Shown piece by piece: positions 8,892-17,892 of a DNA stretch of 21,049 nucleotides. Under the pieces are notes generated by a model. The model saw only the letters and a program-made list of their open reading frames with translations, searched no databases and had not been told where the DNA came from. Position 1 is the stretch's first letter. Every line of letters begins with the position of its first letter. Source of the DNA: Acidobacteriota bacterium (lineage in GTDB: Bacteria; Acidobacteriota; Thermoanaerobaculia; Multivoradales; JAHEKO01); the NCBI GenBank assembly GCA_030610025.1, contig JAUWSP010000004.1, positions 1-21,049 on the forward strand. Direction: 5' to 3'. Position numbers and translations under genes: made by a program.

Positions 8892-10666
8892 CGTGCTTTC
8901 TCCCGATCAGGCAGAGACAGACCGGTGACCGAGAAGACCTGACTCTTGCCTTCGGCACCGGGCATCCTCAGCCTCAAATCATAGAAATTCTGATCCTTCT
9001 CGTCCCACCAGGCCGGATGGCGCACCTTCCCTTCGAGCTCGCCGATATGAAACGCCACTCGGCCATTGGGCTGCAGAACCATGTTGCCCAGCTCTCCGCC
9101 CTTCACTTCGAGCTCGGCTTCGGCCCCGCCACCGAACTCGAAGTACACTGAATCGAGCGGCAACGGGGCGGCAATCAGCAACTCTGCCTGCTGGCCACCC
9201 TCCATTCGCCACCGTCCATCACTCCGCGGCCGGACCGTATTTCGGAGGGATCGAACCCAGGCGCCCCGCCCGAGGATCTCACCGAAACCTGGAAGAGAGC
9301 GTTGGCTGGTCTCTAGCGGCAGATAGCTTGCGGCAAGGCTCTTGGCGTGCTGCAACCCGCCATCCTTCGCGACGGGTGAGCCCGCAGGTGACAGCCAGAC
9401 CGGATAGAGGAACAGCCCGGCCAGAACAGCTGTGATGCCAAGCCACCGAGGCCGCGCTGGGCGGGCGGGCACGAGCCACATCGCGCCGAACAGCGGCACG
9501 AACCAACGGTTTCCGATTGCGGACGGGCCACCGGCAAAGTCGAACGGTGACAGCAGCGCGATCAGCCCAACCGCCATCCAACAGGTCATCACCAGACTGG
9601 ACCGCCCGGATCCCATGGACCAGAGGCCCAGGATGAGGGCCACGGGCAAGAAGTAGGGCAGCAGACCCAGATGCCTCCCGGCCAGTACATAGGAAGCGTT
9701 CCAAGCCGTCAATCGGCCGCTGAAGCGGACCGGATAGGGCCTTCCCGGTGCGGCCTCCAGGGGGCTCGAAACGGACTTCCCGGACAGGTCACCCAACGGT
9801 CTCTGGCCACCCGATTCGGCGGCCAGAAGAACCGACGACGATGGCTCTGGAAACGGTAGCTGCCAGCTGCCGGCCCTACCCCATTCGATTAGCCCGGAGA
9901 GTGCTAGAACCGCGATCAGCCCAGCGGAAAGGAATGTGAGAGCGGCCCGACGACTACCGCGCGGGGCTGCAACGACTGCAGGAACGGCCAGTAGGGCGTA
10001 GACGGGGTTGAAGGCCGCCATCAGGCCCAGTAGGAGACCCGCGAGCCCCCACCGCCAGCCAACCCTGACTCTTGTAGGCAGAGGCCTGTACATCTCCGAA
10101 GGCCCTTCCGAGATCGGTTCTTCCAGGCCAAAAACCAGAAAGAAGACCGCCACGGCCAGGGCCAGCAAGAAGATCGGTGGCTCGGCGACCTGTAGGTAGC
10201 GAAAGGTGACCGAAGCGAATAGGAACAGGCCCACCAGCCACGGGGCCGAGGAGCCAACCCGCATATGGAGACGACGGCTCGCCAGGCCTACCGCCAGGCA
10301 GAGCAACAACAGATTCGCCAGTGTCGGCCCTCTCCCTGGCGCGAAACGAACGAATGGCGCCAGGTAGGCAGAGTAGAAGACGGGACGGGCGAAGACGGGC
10401 TCTTCGTCGTGACGACCATCGCGCAGACTCAAACCCGTGATCTCGACCCCCGCAGTGGTCACGCGCTGGCGGTCCCTGGAATCGAAGACGAGATCCCGAT
10501 CGAGGGCCAGGCTCTCGGCCTGCAGGACGTGGGTCGCCTCTTCACCGATCCAGCGCGGCCAGCCCGGTCGATCGAGCGCCGTGATCGCCAGACCCCACAG
10601 GGCGACGAGGATCACCAGGATGATCGAGCTTCTGAGCCCGTCTGAGTTGGTCCCGTGACCGATCAT
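8888..10666 (-). CDS. Polytopic membrane protein, GT-C-like, with C-terminal beta domain
   Basis: A 592-residue protein of unknown specific function. About ten hydrophobic segments are visible (near 12-31, 114-130, 141-157, 163-180, 206-233, 241-260, 333-350, 356-374, 386-400 and 408-424). The first large loop carries an acidic motif, EEATH (42-46), placed where GT-C glycosyltransferases of the ArnT/GT39 kind have catalytic acidic residues. Residues about 460-592 form a soluble, strand-rich domain that I read as a beta sandwich. The gene begins 3 bases after the glycosyltransferase stop and ends in an ATGA overlap with the Nudix gene. This suggests a lipid-linked sugar transferase or surface-glycan protein. 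It could equally be a non-catalytic membrane protein, so the glycosyltransferase reading is inference. Confidence 0.6.
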   Translation of the reverse strand: MIGHGTNSDGLRSSIILVILVALWGLAITALDRPGWPRWIGEEATHVLQAESLALDRDLVFDSRDRQRVTTAGVEITGLSLRDGRHDEEPVFARPVFYSAYLAPFVRFAPGRGPTLANLLLLCLAVGLASRRLHMRVGSSAPWLVGLFLFASVTFRYLQVAEPPIFLLALAVAVFFLVFGLEEPISEGPSEMYRPLPTRVRVGWRWGLAGLLLGLMAAFNPVYALLAVPAVVAAPRGSRRAALTFLSAGLIAVLALSGLIEWGRAGSWQLPFPEPSSSVLLAAESGGQRPLGDLSGKSVSSPLEAAPGRPYPVRFSGRLTAWNASYVLAGRHLGLLPYFLPVALILGLWSMGSGRSSLVMTCWMAVGLIALLSPFDFAGGPSAIGNRWFVPLFGAMWLVPARPARPRWLGITAVLAGLFLYPVWLSPAGSPVAKDGGLQHAKSLAASYLPLETSQRSLPGFGEILGRGAWVRSLRNTVRPRSDGRWRMEGGQQAELLIAAPLPLDSVYFEFGGGAEAELEVKGGELGNMVLQPNGRVAFHIGELEGKVRHPAWWDEKDQNFYDLRLRMPGAEGKSQVFSVTGLSLPDREKAR

Positions 10667-10669
10667 GTG

Positions 10670-12262
10670 CTATTCCAGTATCCGATACCACCACGGCCCA
10701 CCGAGTGAGCGAAAACCAGCGATCTCGGCAAGGTGCGGCTCGACAATCAACAATCGACCTCCGATGGGACGGCGGATCTCCGCCTCCAGACTCGCGGACT
10801 CCCCAGGCGCTACCGGACGGGAGAACCGAAACCAGCGTGAATCCATGGGCTCCTGGGCCGCTCCCCGGCGCCAGTGGATCTCGAGAACCAACCCACCCGT
10901 ATCCTCCCTGCTGGACAACCAGCGAGCCAGACCGGTGTTGCGGAGCTCGACCCGGAGACGGCGACGCTCACCTTCCGGCCAGGGCTCCTCCGCTCCTTCG
11001 ACTTCGATCTCACCTTCGACCGTGTACCAGAATCGAGTCGTTGGCGGCTCCAGATCGGGCCTCCCTGGCCCGGGAGGCGACGACTCGCTCAGCTCTCGAC
11101 AGGCGTCTGCAACGGCTGCGGCAGCCAATGCCGGGTCGTGATGCGATCGAACATAGTCGCGGGCCGCCTCGGCCATGCTCTGCAACCGGCTCCGGTTCTT
11201 CAGCAAGTCACCGAGACGGGAGCCCAGGGTCTCTACCTCGGTTTCGCCCAGAGGAACCTTGACCGCCACCTCGTCGGGCAGATCGGCTGATTGGGCATAG
11301 TCGGAGACCACGACGGGGCGACCCACTGCCAGGACTCGCAAGAGCGATGCCGACGTCTCACCGGCGGTCGGATAGCGCAGATTGACACACAGATCGCAGG
11401 CGCTGATCGCCGCTTCGAACTCGGAATAGTCGAGGAAACCCGTAATGTGTACTCGATCGGCGACCCCCAGACTGCGGGCTTCCTCTTCCAGCTCGAGGGC
11501 AGGCGAGACCTCTCCTGCAATGACCAGGTGGGCCTGCGACAGCTCCTCTCGTGCCAGGGCAGCGATGACCCGATCCGTGCGCTTGATGGGGGTCTGAAAT
11601 CCAAAGGAGCCCAGCAGCGCAGTTCCATCCTCCAGACCCAGACGACTGCGAAACTCGAGGCCCGCTTCGGGATCAGGGCGCTCCGGCAGCGGAATACCCA
11701 TGGGCACCTGGCGTACCTGCAGCTCCGGATCATTCTCGGTAAGGGTCTCGACTGCCCAGTCGCTGTGGACCAGGACGCCGCGCTGCAACCGCAGCAGAGT
11801 CCGGTGGGTGTGCAAGGCAAACAGAGCCGCCTGACCGATCTCCCACCATTTTCGGGCTCGTCCGACAGCCTCGCCCACCCAGCCGTGATCGGCCTCCAGG
11901 CGCTCCAGATAGGGCTCGAGCACGCCCTCTGCGAGGGTCAGCTCTACGGCCAGATGATGCAACACGAGGTCGTGCAGGGTCAGCACACCGGGCCGCTCGA
12001 GGGCCAGGGCCTCGACCCCCTCGTGGTATCGGTTGTTGCCCATCTGGTAGAGCGGCAGCCGCCCCTCCTCACCGGTCACCTCCGCGGGATGCGGGCTCCA
12101 GCGCTCGACGATCGCTCGATCCACCGGCTGACCGGGAAGCCGAATCACCCTCAGGTCGCACAACGTCTCCAGATTCGGCAACAGGTCCAAGCTGTAGTCC
12201 GCAATCCCCGAGCGAACCGGAGGCAGAGGCGAGACGTAGTCGATGGCAAGCGGGTTCGCCAT
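10670..12262 (-). CDS. GT-B glycosyltransferase, family 4-like, with C-terminal Ig-like domain
   Basis: A 530-residue cytosolic-type glycosyltransferase probably acting on a surface polysaccharide. The N-terminal Rossmann half begins SPLPPVRSGIADYS and has TLHDLVLHH (95-103). The donor half begins at LGSFGFQTPIKRTDRV (217-231, Lys227) and includes TGFLDYSEFEAAISACDL and GETSASLLRVLAVGRPVVVSD. In the last motif the usual second Glu of E-x7-E is Arg309 and the first Glu is displaced by one (Glu302), a variant seen in related GT4 proteins. Residues about 408-530 form an extra strand-rich domain (LRVELRNTG, PVAPGESASL) resembling an Ig-like accessory domain. The gene lies 27 bases after prfB and 3 bases before the GT-C-like protein. 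Donor and acceptor are unknown. Confidence 0.82.
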   Translation of the reverse strand: MANPLAIDYVSPLPPVRSGIADYSLDLLPNLETLCDLRVIRLPGQPVDRAIVERWSPHPAEVTGEEGRLPLYQMGNNRYHEGVEALALERPGVLTLHDLVLHHLAVELTLAEGVLEPYLERLEADHGWVGEAVGRARKWWEIGQAALFALHTHRTLLRLQRGVLVHSDWAVETLTENDPELQVRQVPMGIPLPERPDPEAGLEFRSRLGLEDGTALLGSFGFQTPIKRTDRVIAALAREELSQAHLVIAGEVSPALELEEEARSLGVADRVHITGFLDYSEFEAAISACDLCVNLRYPTAGETSASLLRVLAVGRPVVVSDYAQSADLPDEVAVKVPLGETEVETLGSRLGDLLKNRSRLQSMAEAARDYVRSHHDPALAAAAVADACRELSESSPPGPGRPDLEPPTTRFWYTVEGEIEVEGAEEPWPEGERRRLRVELRNTGLARWLSSREDTGGLVLEIHWRRGAAQEPMDSRWFRFSRPVAPGESASLEAEIRRPIGGRLLIVEPHLAEIAGFRSLGGPWWYRILE

Positions 12263-12289
12263 GGGCGGGACCAGGAGGGGGCACGAACC

Positions 12290-13415
12290 TCAGTCTGCAG
12301 ACTTGGTATCGTCCTGGACGCGATCGCCCATCTGATGATCCAACCAGGACTCGATGAAGGGATCGACGCCGCCATCCAGAACCCGGTCGGCGTCTCCTAC
12401 TTCGACGTTGGTGCGATGGTCCTTGACCATGCGGTAGGGGTGCAGGACGTAGCTTCGAATCTGACTGCCCCAGGCGATCTCCTTCTTCGTTCCCTCCAGG
12501 ATGGCCGCCTCCTCCTCGCGTTTGCTGATCTCGAGGTCATAGAGGCGCGATCTCAGGATCTTCATGGCAGTGGCACGGTTCTTGTGCTGAGAGCGCTCGT
12601 TCTGACAGGCCACCGCAATGCCAGACGGCAGGTGGGTGATGCGCACCGCCGACTCGGTCTTGTTGACGTGCTGGCCGCCGGCCCCCGAGGCGCGATAGGT
12701 GTCGACCCGTAGATCGCCGTCATTGATCTCGATCTCTACGTCGTCATCGACCTCCGGGTAGACGAATACCGATGCGAACGAGGTGTGGCGGCGGCTGGCG
12801 GCATCGAACGGGCTGATCCTCACCAACCGATGGACTCCCGACTCGCCATGCAAATAGCCGTAGGCGTAGTCTCCCCTCACCGCGAAAGTAGCGCTCTTGA
12901 TACCTGCTTCCTCACCTTCGAGGCGGTCCAGGAGCTCGATCTCGAAATTGTTCTGCTCGGCCCAACGAAGGTACATGCGCAGGAGCATCTCGGCCCAATC
13001 CTGCGATTCCGTCCCCCCGGCTCCCGGATGAACCGCCACCAGAGCGCACTTGTCGTCGTCCGGTCCCGAGAGCTTGAGCTGCAGCTCGAGCTGGTGCAGC
13101 TCGACCCCCAGGCGCTCGAGGAACTCCTCGACCTCTTCGTCGCCCTCCCCTTCAGCGAGGAGCTCCTTCCAGGCGGCCAACTCGTCAGCGTCCTCCCGCA
13201 GACGATTCAGGGTCCCCAATCGCTTTTCGAGGCCGCGACGCTGTTGAAGTAGCGGGGCGGCGCCGGTACGGACATCCCAGAAACCTGGCGCCTCCATCTG
13301 TTTGTCGATCGTCTCGAGCTGCCCTTCGAAGTCAGAGCCCTCAAAGATACCCCCGAAGGGTCAAGAGGCGAGACTCGAGCTGCTCGAGGTTCTGCTGGAT
13401 CTCTGGTGAAGTCAT
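12290..13415 (-). CDS. prfB: Peptide chain release factor 2 (programmed +1 frameshift)
   Basis: RF2 releases peptides at UGA and UAA. Translation starts at ATG 13415 with AGGAGA 9 bases upstream, runs 24 codons ending RGYL, and meets an in-frame TGA (13343-13341). A +1 shift on CTT continues at GAG (13342) through 350 further codons, giving 374 residues. After the shift the protein shows SPF (about 201-203, stop-codon recognition) and GGQ (about 246-248, hydrolysis), close to E. coli positions 205-207 and 250-252. The downstream frame alone begins at ATG 13297, is closed upstream by a TGA and would lack about 39 residues. The lnt stop lies 6 bases before the start, so the two are probably cotranscribed. 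The shift lets RF2 autoregulate. Confidence 0.96.
13340..13355 (-). promoter_or_regulatory. prfB recoding site: SD-like GGGGG, CUU slip codon, in-frame UGA
   Basis: The mRNA reads CGG GGG UAU CUU UGA G. This is the E. coli prfB layout: a Shine-Dalgarno-like G-run three bases before CUU, then UGA. Ribosomes pausing at UGA slip from CUU to UUU and continue with GAG. The base after UGA is G, whereas the E. coli site has C. The shifted frame is verified by 15 codons leading exactly into the downstream RF2 frame. Confidence 0.93.
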
Positions 13416-13421
13416 GATCAA

Positions 13422-14909
13422 CTATCTCCTGCGGCCGATGAATATAGCAAAGCCGCCTACAAGGCAGCAGAGGGATGGCACCAACCAGGGGGCCCGAGTG
13501 AAGAGTGTCAGATCGGTGCGGCCCGCAACCAGGGCCTCCAGAACTCCCTCTTCGCCGACTCCCAACAGTTGCTGCACTGAGCCGTCGGGGCCAATGATCG
13601 CGGAAACACCCGTGATTGCCGCCCGCAGAACCGTCCGCCGATTCTCAGCGGCGCGGAAACGGGCCGTACGGTAGTGCTGCCAGGGCGCCGAGCTATCACC
13701 GTACCAGGCATCGTTGGTGATGGTCACGAGCAGGGTCGCACCGTGCCTGACCTGTTCAGCCACGGGCGCCGGATAAACGATCTCGAAGCAGATGGCGGCA
13801 CCGATCTCCTGCTCGCCCCATCTCAGCAGTGCCGGGTCACGGCCGGCAGCGAAATCGCCGGCATTCCTGGCCAGTTTGTCCAGGAAGGGTAGCCAGCCGG
13901 CCATGGGAACGAACTCTCCGAACGGTACCAGATGCCGTTTGTCATAGCGGCTTGCCTCTCCTGTTGTCGAAACCAAAAGGGCCGAATTCGTGTTGCCTTG
14001 CTCCGACTCCAAGACAGAGTTGAGAAGGACCGAGCAACCCGACTCCACCAATCGGCCTACGTCCGAGCGCAGACCGGCGTCACGACCGTAGGAGTACGGC
14101 CAGGAAGCACTCTCAGGCCAGACCAGCAGTGCTCCTGCTACGTCACAGGCCCGTCCGGAGAGCTCGAGGAGCTGGCGATAGTTGGTCTCCACCTGATCCC
14201 GATCCCACTCCACCAGGTTCTGGATATTGGGCTGCACGACCCTCACGGGGTCTGCATCGACGTCGCTGGCCCCAGACGTCCAGGCGAGGCTCCATCCTCC
14301 AAGAGCCAGGAGTAGAACTGTGGGACCTGCGGTCAGGGCGACCGGTTGCCACCTGCGGTGCGCCACGGCTCGGGCTACTCCATTGTTGACCAGGAGAAGG
14401 AGCAGTGAGACTCCATAGCAGCCGATCCAGGCGGCCAAGGGTAGAGCCCCACGAAGATCGACCCAGGCATAGGCCGCCAGATTCCATGGGAATCCTCCCA
14501 GCAGATGAGTTCGGAGCCACTCGACGGCAACCCAGAGGGCCGGTGGACCGATCAGGGCCAGGACTCCCCTCCGTTGCCAGACGGGTGCGGCCAGCAGAGC
14601 AAACAGAGCGGTATAGGAACCCAGGTAGGTGCACGCCGCTACCAGTGCCAACCGTGCCAGCCAGGGAGAGAGCTGGCCATAGACTTCGAGCGTCGGAGCA
14701 ATCCAGGCGATAGAGACCAGCCAGAAAGCCAGGCCGTGCAGAAAACCGAGAAACCAGGCCCGTCGGTGGCCCAACAAAAGGAGCAGGGGAACAAGAGCTA
14801 TCCAGCTGACGACGTTCAGCGGCTGGCGGGCGAAACACAACGCCCAGATGGCGCCGCCAGCCAAAGCCAGCAGCGCGGGCACGAGCTCATGAACGGTGAA
14901 GCGCCTCAA
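13422..14909 (-). CDS. lnt: Apolipoprotein N-acyltransferase Lnt
   Basis: Lnt is an inner-membrane enzyme that transfers an acyl chain from phospholipid to the N-terminal cysteine of diacylated lipoproteins. The 495-residue product has several N-terminal transmembrane segments (about 8-210), then a periplasmic nitrilase-like domain, then a final hydrophobic segment (about 474-490). The Glu-Lys-Cys triad is intact: Glu266 in WPESA, Lys324 in YDKRHLVPFGEF and Cys374 in AAICFEIVYP, close to E. coli 267, 335 and 387. The start chosen is TTG 14909, because no in-frame ATG follows an upstream TAG. GTG 14882 is possible. Neither has a strong ribosome site. It follows the SPOR gene by 85 bases and precedes prfB by 6. 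Confidence 0.95.
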   Translation of the reverse strand: MRRFTVHELVPALLALAGGAIWALCFARQPLNVVSWIALVPLLLLLGHRRAWFLGFLHGLAFWLVSIAWIAPTLEVYGQLSPWLARLALVAACTYLGSYTALFALLAAPVWQRRGVLALIGPPALWVAVEWLRTHLLGGFPWNLAAYAWVDLRGALPLAAWIGCYGVSLLLLLVNNGVARAVAHRRWQPVALTAGPTVLLLALGGWSLAWTSGASDVDADPVRVVQPNIQNLVEWDRDQVETNYRQLLELSGRACDVAGALLVWPESASWPYSYGRDAGLRSDVGRLVESGCSVLLNSVLESEQGNTNSALLVSTTGEASRYDKRHLVPFGEFVPMAGWLPFLDKLARNAGDFAAGRDPALLRWGEQEIGAAICFEIVYPAPVAEQVRHGATLLVTITNDAWYGDSSAPWQHYRTARFRAAENRRTVLRAAITGVSAIIGPDGSVQQLLGVGEEGVLEALVAGRTDLTLFTRAPWLVPSLCCLVGGFAIFIGRRR

Positions 14910-14994
14910 GAGTGGCTTCGGGCGGATGATCGAGAACGGTGCGGTCTCGGATCTGGCTCTCTCCCCACGGTCGATCGCCAGCCGCTACCAGAAC

Positions 14995-15684
14995 CTAGCG
15001 CGTCACCCACGTGTCGAGTCGATAGGACTTGCGGACGCGCTCTGCCACGGACTCGGCCTCCTTCGGATCGACGTAGGGCCCGATGCGCACCCGATACATG
15101 GTCTGGCCCCTGACCTCTACCGGCGACAGGAAAGCAGGATAGCCACCACTGGTGAGAGTCCGGATCAGCTGTTTCGCCTGCTGCTGATCCGTAGACGAGA
15201 ACACCTGAATTACGTGCTCACCCATCTCAGCGGCCGGAGCACCGGCAGGCTGGGTGGAGGCCGTCTCGACAGGCTCTGGCGCCGGATCGGTGCGGGCATC
15301 CTGGTCCTCGGCTCGCGGTGCGGGCGGTGATTCGACCGGCGCCTTCGCGGACTCCTTCTCGCCACTGACATCTTGCAGGAGAGTCGTGTCCGAGCTCGGG
15401 CTTTCGGCGACCTGTGCAAGTGTCCCGCCATCTCGATCGGCGTCGGACTTCTCGGCGAAGAAATTCAACTCGCCGATCTCCGGGGCTTCGTCCCCCTGCT
15501 CCGCGTCGGGAGAAGCGACTTCGGCCACCGCGACCGCGGGCGATTCCGAGTCGCCGCCACGACCCACCCAGACTCCGGAAACAAAGGCGACCACAACACA
15601 GACAAGCAGTACCACGAACACCATCAGGACCTGCCGATTGGTGAGGGCGATCTCGTAGTAGCTGGGTTCGTTGGACTGACTCAC
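14995..15684 (-). CDS. Membrane-anchored SPOR-domain protein
   Basis: A 229-residue bitopic protein. Residues 1-18 are cytosolic, 19-40 form one hydrophobic segment, 41-145 are a low-complexity Pro/Ala/Glu/Ser-rich periplasmic linker, and about 150-228 form a SPOR domain (EHVIQVFSSTDQQQAKQLI, MYRVRIGPYVDPKEAESVA). SPOR domains bind denuded septal peptidoglycan, as in FtsN, DedD and DamX, so a role in division or wall remodelling is likely but not specific. The start is GTG 15684, with GGAG 11 bases upstream. The slipin gene ends 26 bases before it. It is not recognisable as FtsN itself. Confidence 0.85.
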   Translation of the reverse strand: MSQSNEPSYYEIALTNRQVLMVFVVLLVCVVVAFVSGVWVGRGGDSESPAVAVAEVASPDAEQGDEAPEIGELNFFAEKSDADRDGGTLAQVAESPSSDTTLLQDVSGEKESAKAPVESPPAPRAEDQDARTDPAPEPVETASTQPAGAPAAEMGEHVIQVFSSTDQQQAKQLIRTLTSGGYPAFLSPVEVRGQTMYRVRIGPYVDPKEAESVAERVRKSYRLDTWVTR

Positions 15685-15710
15685 GGCTCAATCGACTCCA
15701 CCGGAGATGG

Positions 15711-16466
15711 TTAGTTGTCGGACTGCGGAATGAAGGCCTTGAGGAGGTCGATGGGGATCGGGAAGAGAATCGTCGAGTTCTGCTCGGCAGCGATCTCGGT
15801 CAGCGTCTGGAGGTAGCGCAGCTGCAACGTAGTGGGATTCTTACTGATGGTATCTGCAGCCTCGGCCAGGCGGTGAGAAGCATGCATCTCACCTTCGGCG
15901 TGGATGTTCTTGGCCCGCTTTTCGCGCTCGGCTTCGGCCTGCTTCGCCATGGCCCGCTGCATCTCCTGCGGCAGGTCGACGTGCTTGACCTCGACCGACG
16001 AGACCTTGACGCCCCATGGATCTGTGTGGGCATCGATGATCGACTGGAGCTCTTCATTCAGCTTCTCACGCTCGGAGAGCAGCTCGTCCAGCTCGGCCTG
16101 CCCCAGGACCGAGCGCAAGGTCGTCTGCGCCATCTGGCTGGTTGCAAACAGGTAGTTCTCCACCTCAACGACTGCCCTGGTCGGATCCATGACCCGGAAG
16201 TAGACCACCGCGTTGACCTTCACCGAAACGTTGTCCTTGGTGATCACGTCCTGAGAGGGCACATCGTGAACCACGGTCCTCAAGGAGATCTTCACCATCT
16301 TGTCGATCGGCCAGAAGATCAGGACCAGACCGGGACCCTTGGTCTGGGGCAAGAGGCGACCGAGCCGAAAAATGACGGCCCGCTCGTACTCGTTCAGGAT
16401 GTTGATCCAGCGGCTCAGGAAGACAATCCCCAGAAAGACCACGAAAATCAAACCGTAGAGCGTCAT
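15711..16466 (-). CDS. Slipin (stomatin/prohibitin-like SPFH protein)
   Basis: A 251-residue membrane scaffold protein of the SPFH superfamily. A hydrophobic N-terminal segment (about 3-19) is followed by the SPFH domain ([13 protein letters not shown] through [18 protein letters not shown]) and a charged helical region rich in Ala, Glu, Lys and Arg (about 170-215). It ends with [13 protein letters not shown]. It resembles Pyrococcus p-stomatin PH1511, whose partner is the protease PH1510. The NfeD/ClpP-class gene directly upstream is that partner here, with an ATGA overlap. GGAGG lies 4 bases before the ATG. It probably organises the protease in membrane microdomains. Confidence 0.94.
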   Translation of the reverse strand: MTLYGLIFVVFLGIVFLSRWINILNEYERAVIFRLGRLLPQTKGPGLVLIFWPIDKMVKISLRTVVHDVPSQDVITKDNVSVKVNAVVYFRVMDPTRAVVEVENYLFATSQMAQTTLRSVLGQAELDELLSEREKLNEELQSIIDAHTDPWGVKVSSVEVKHVDLPQEMQRAMAKQAEAEREKRAKNIHAEGEMHASHRLAEAADTISKNPTTLQLRYLQTLTEIAAEQNSTILFPIPIDLLKAFIPQSDN

Positions 16467-17830
16467 GTTCCCTCCCCATTGCTTTGAAATGTCTGCCTTG
16501 TTTCCGGTCGCACACGCAATGTCAGACCTTCAACAGAGACTATCTCTACCGGAGACCCTGCTGGAATCTCCTCGTCCGCCGACGCATTCCATATCTCACC
16601 GTGCACGAAGACCTTGCCACGGCGGCCGACCTGCGTCCGCGTTACTCCATGTTTGTGAAGCAAGCCCTCGGCGCCAGTAGCGACCTGTGCCCGGTGGGAG
16701 CGAACCACCATTGAAACCAGGAATGTCACCACGACCAGCGTGAACACCGCCATACTGATGATCAACTCCAAGCTCACCCGGATCGCCGGATCCGCGCTTT
16801 TGAACAACATCAGGGAACCGAGGACCAGAGAGATCACGCCAGCCACGGTCAGCATTCCATAGCTGACGACCTTGACTTCGGCGATGAAGAAGATCATGGC
16901 CAGGATGATCAGCGCGACTCCCGCGTAGTTGACCGGCAGCACCGAAAGAGCAAAGAAGGCGAGGATGAGACAGATGCCGCCGACCACACCGGGCAAGATG
17001 GCGCCCGGATTCGACAGCTCGAAGTACAAGCCCAGTCCACCGAGGGTCATCAGGATGTAGGCGATGTTGGGATGGGCAAGGGTCGAGAGAAACTTCTGGA
17101 AGCCGGTCATCTCCAGTGTCTCCACCCTGGCACCTGCGGTCTGGAGAACCACGGTCTCCCGTCCTTCTCTACTCACCTCCCTGCCGTCCAACGCTTGCAG
17201 GAGCTCTGGGAGATTGGCTGCGAGGATGTCCACCAGGCCAGCCTCGAGAGCCTCATCGGCGGTGAAGGACCGACTTTTCAGAACCGCCTCTTCTGCCAGC
17301 TCGGGGTTGCGACCGCTTCGGGTGGCCAGCGATCGGATCGTGGCAGCCGCATCCTGCTCCACCTTCTCACCCATCGTGCCCTCGATCTCCTCGCCCTGGC
17401 CTCCCACGGGATGAGCTGCCCCGGTGTTCGTACCCGGTGACATGGCGGCCACATCGGCTGCCATGAGCAGGAAGAACCCGGCGGAAGCCGCCTGGGAGCC
17501 CCGTGGAGAAACGAAGACGACCACCGGGGTCTCGGCCCCGAGCATGGCGGTGAAGATCTTCCGTGTCGAGGTGAGAAGACCGCCTGGAGTCGAGAGCTCG
17601 AGCACGAAGGCCTCGGCACCCATATCATCGGCCTGGGCCAGGGAATCGACAAGGAACTCCTCAGCGACGGGGTGGATGATGGAGTCCACTCTGACCAGCA
17701 CCACCACTCGCTCCGCTTCAGAGGCCGGCTCCGAGTCGGCGGCCCACAGGAAGGTTCCGCCGAGCAGCAAGCCAAGGGCCCCCAACAGTCTGGAGGCAGA
17801 GGCACCGCGAGTAAGGAAGGAATATCTCAT
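16463..17830 (-). CDS. NfeD-family membrane-bound ClpP-class serine protease
   Basis: A 455-residue protease of the PH1510/NfeD type. An N-terminal signal sequence (1 to about 31) precedes a ClpP-like domain (about 40-225) with the Ser-Lys dyad Ser116 in SQAASAG and Lys156 in [11 protein letters not shown]. The spacing of 40 matches PH1510 (97 and 138). Four or more transmembrane segments lie at about 255-375, and a C-terminal NfeD OB-fold domain at about 390-445 ([15 protein letters not shown]). The protease domain is therefore extracytoplasmic. Known relatives cleave the hydrophobic C-terminus of stomatin, and the overlapping slipin gene fits that. A promoter lies immediately upstream, leaving 11 bases between -10 and ATG, so the mRNA may be leaderless. 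Confidence 0.94.
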   Translation of the reverse strand: MRYSFLTRGASASRLLGALGLLLGGTFLWAADSEPASEAERVVVLVRVDSIIHPVAEEFLVDSLAQADDMGAEAFVLELSTPGGLLTSTRKIFTAMLGAETPVVVFVSPRGSQAASAGFFLLMAADVAAMSPGTNTGAAHPVGGQGEEIEGTMGEKVEQDAAATIRSLATRSGRNPELAEEAVLKSRSFTADEALEAGLVDILAANLPELLQALDGREVSREGRETVVLQTAGARVETLEMTGFQKFLSTLAHPNIAYILMTLGGLGLYFELSNPGAILPGVVGGICLILAFFALSVLPVNYAGVALIILAMIFFIAEVKVVSYGMLTVAGVISLVLGSLMLFKSADPAIRVSLELIISMAVFTLVVVTFLVSMVVRSHRAQVATGAEGLLHKHGVTRTQVGRRGKVFVHGEIWNASADEEIPAGSPVEIVSVEGLTLRVRPETRQTFQSNGEGT

Positions 17831-17841
17831 TTCAGCAATCC

Positions 17842-17870
17842 AGTATAGCCCGCCCCTCTAGCTGTCTCAA
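17842..17870 (-). promoter_or_regulatory. Sigma70-like promoter of the nfeD-slipin operon
   Basis: On the minus strand TTGAGA (17870-17865) and TATACT (17847-17842) each match the consensus at 5 of 6 positions and are separated by 17 bases. The pair lies in the 62-base gap between two genes. Only 11 bases separate the -10 from the nfeD ATG, so transcription would begin about 2-5 bases before the start codon or on it. Confidence 0.6.
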
Positions 17871-17892
17871 TGTGACCCATAAGATCGTGGAG

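Noticed and set aside
11291..12712. A 473-codon plus-strand reading frame
   Set aside because: It lies opposite the glycosyltransferase and prfB and shows no family motif; it is a shadow of their third-position G+C.
13341..13343. In-frame TGA as a sign that prfB is a pseudogene
   Set aside because: The surrounding CGG GGG UAU CUU UGA is the standard RF2 recoding site, and the downstream frame is intact with SPF and GGQ.
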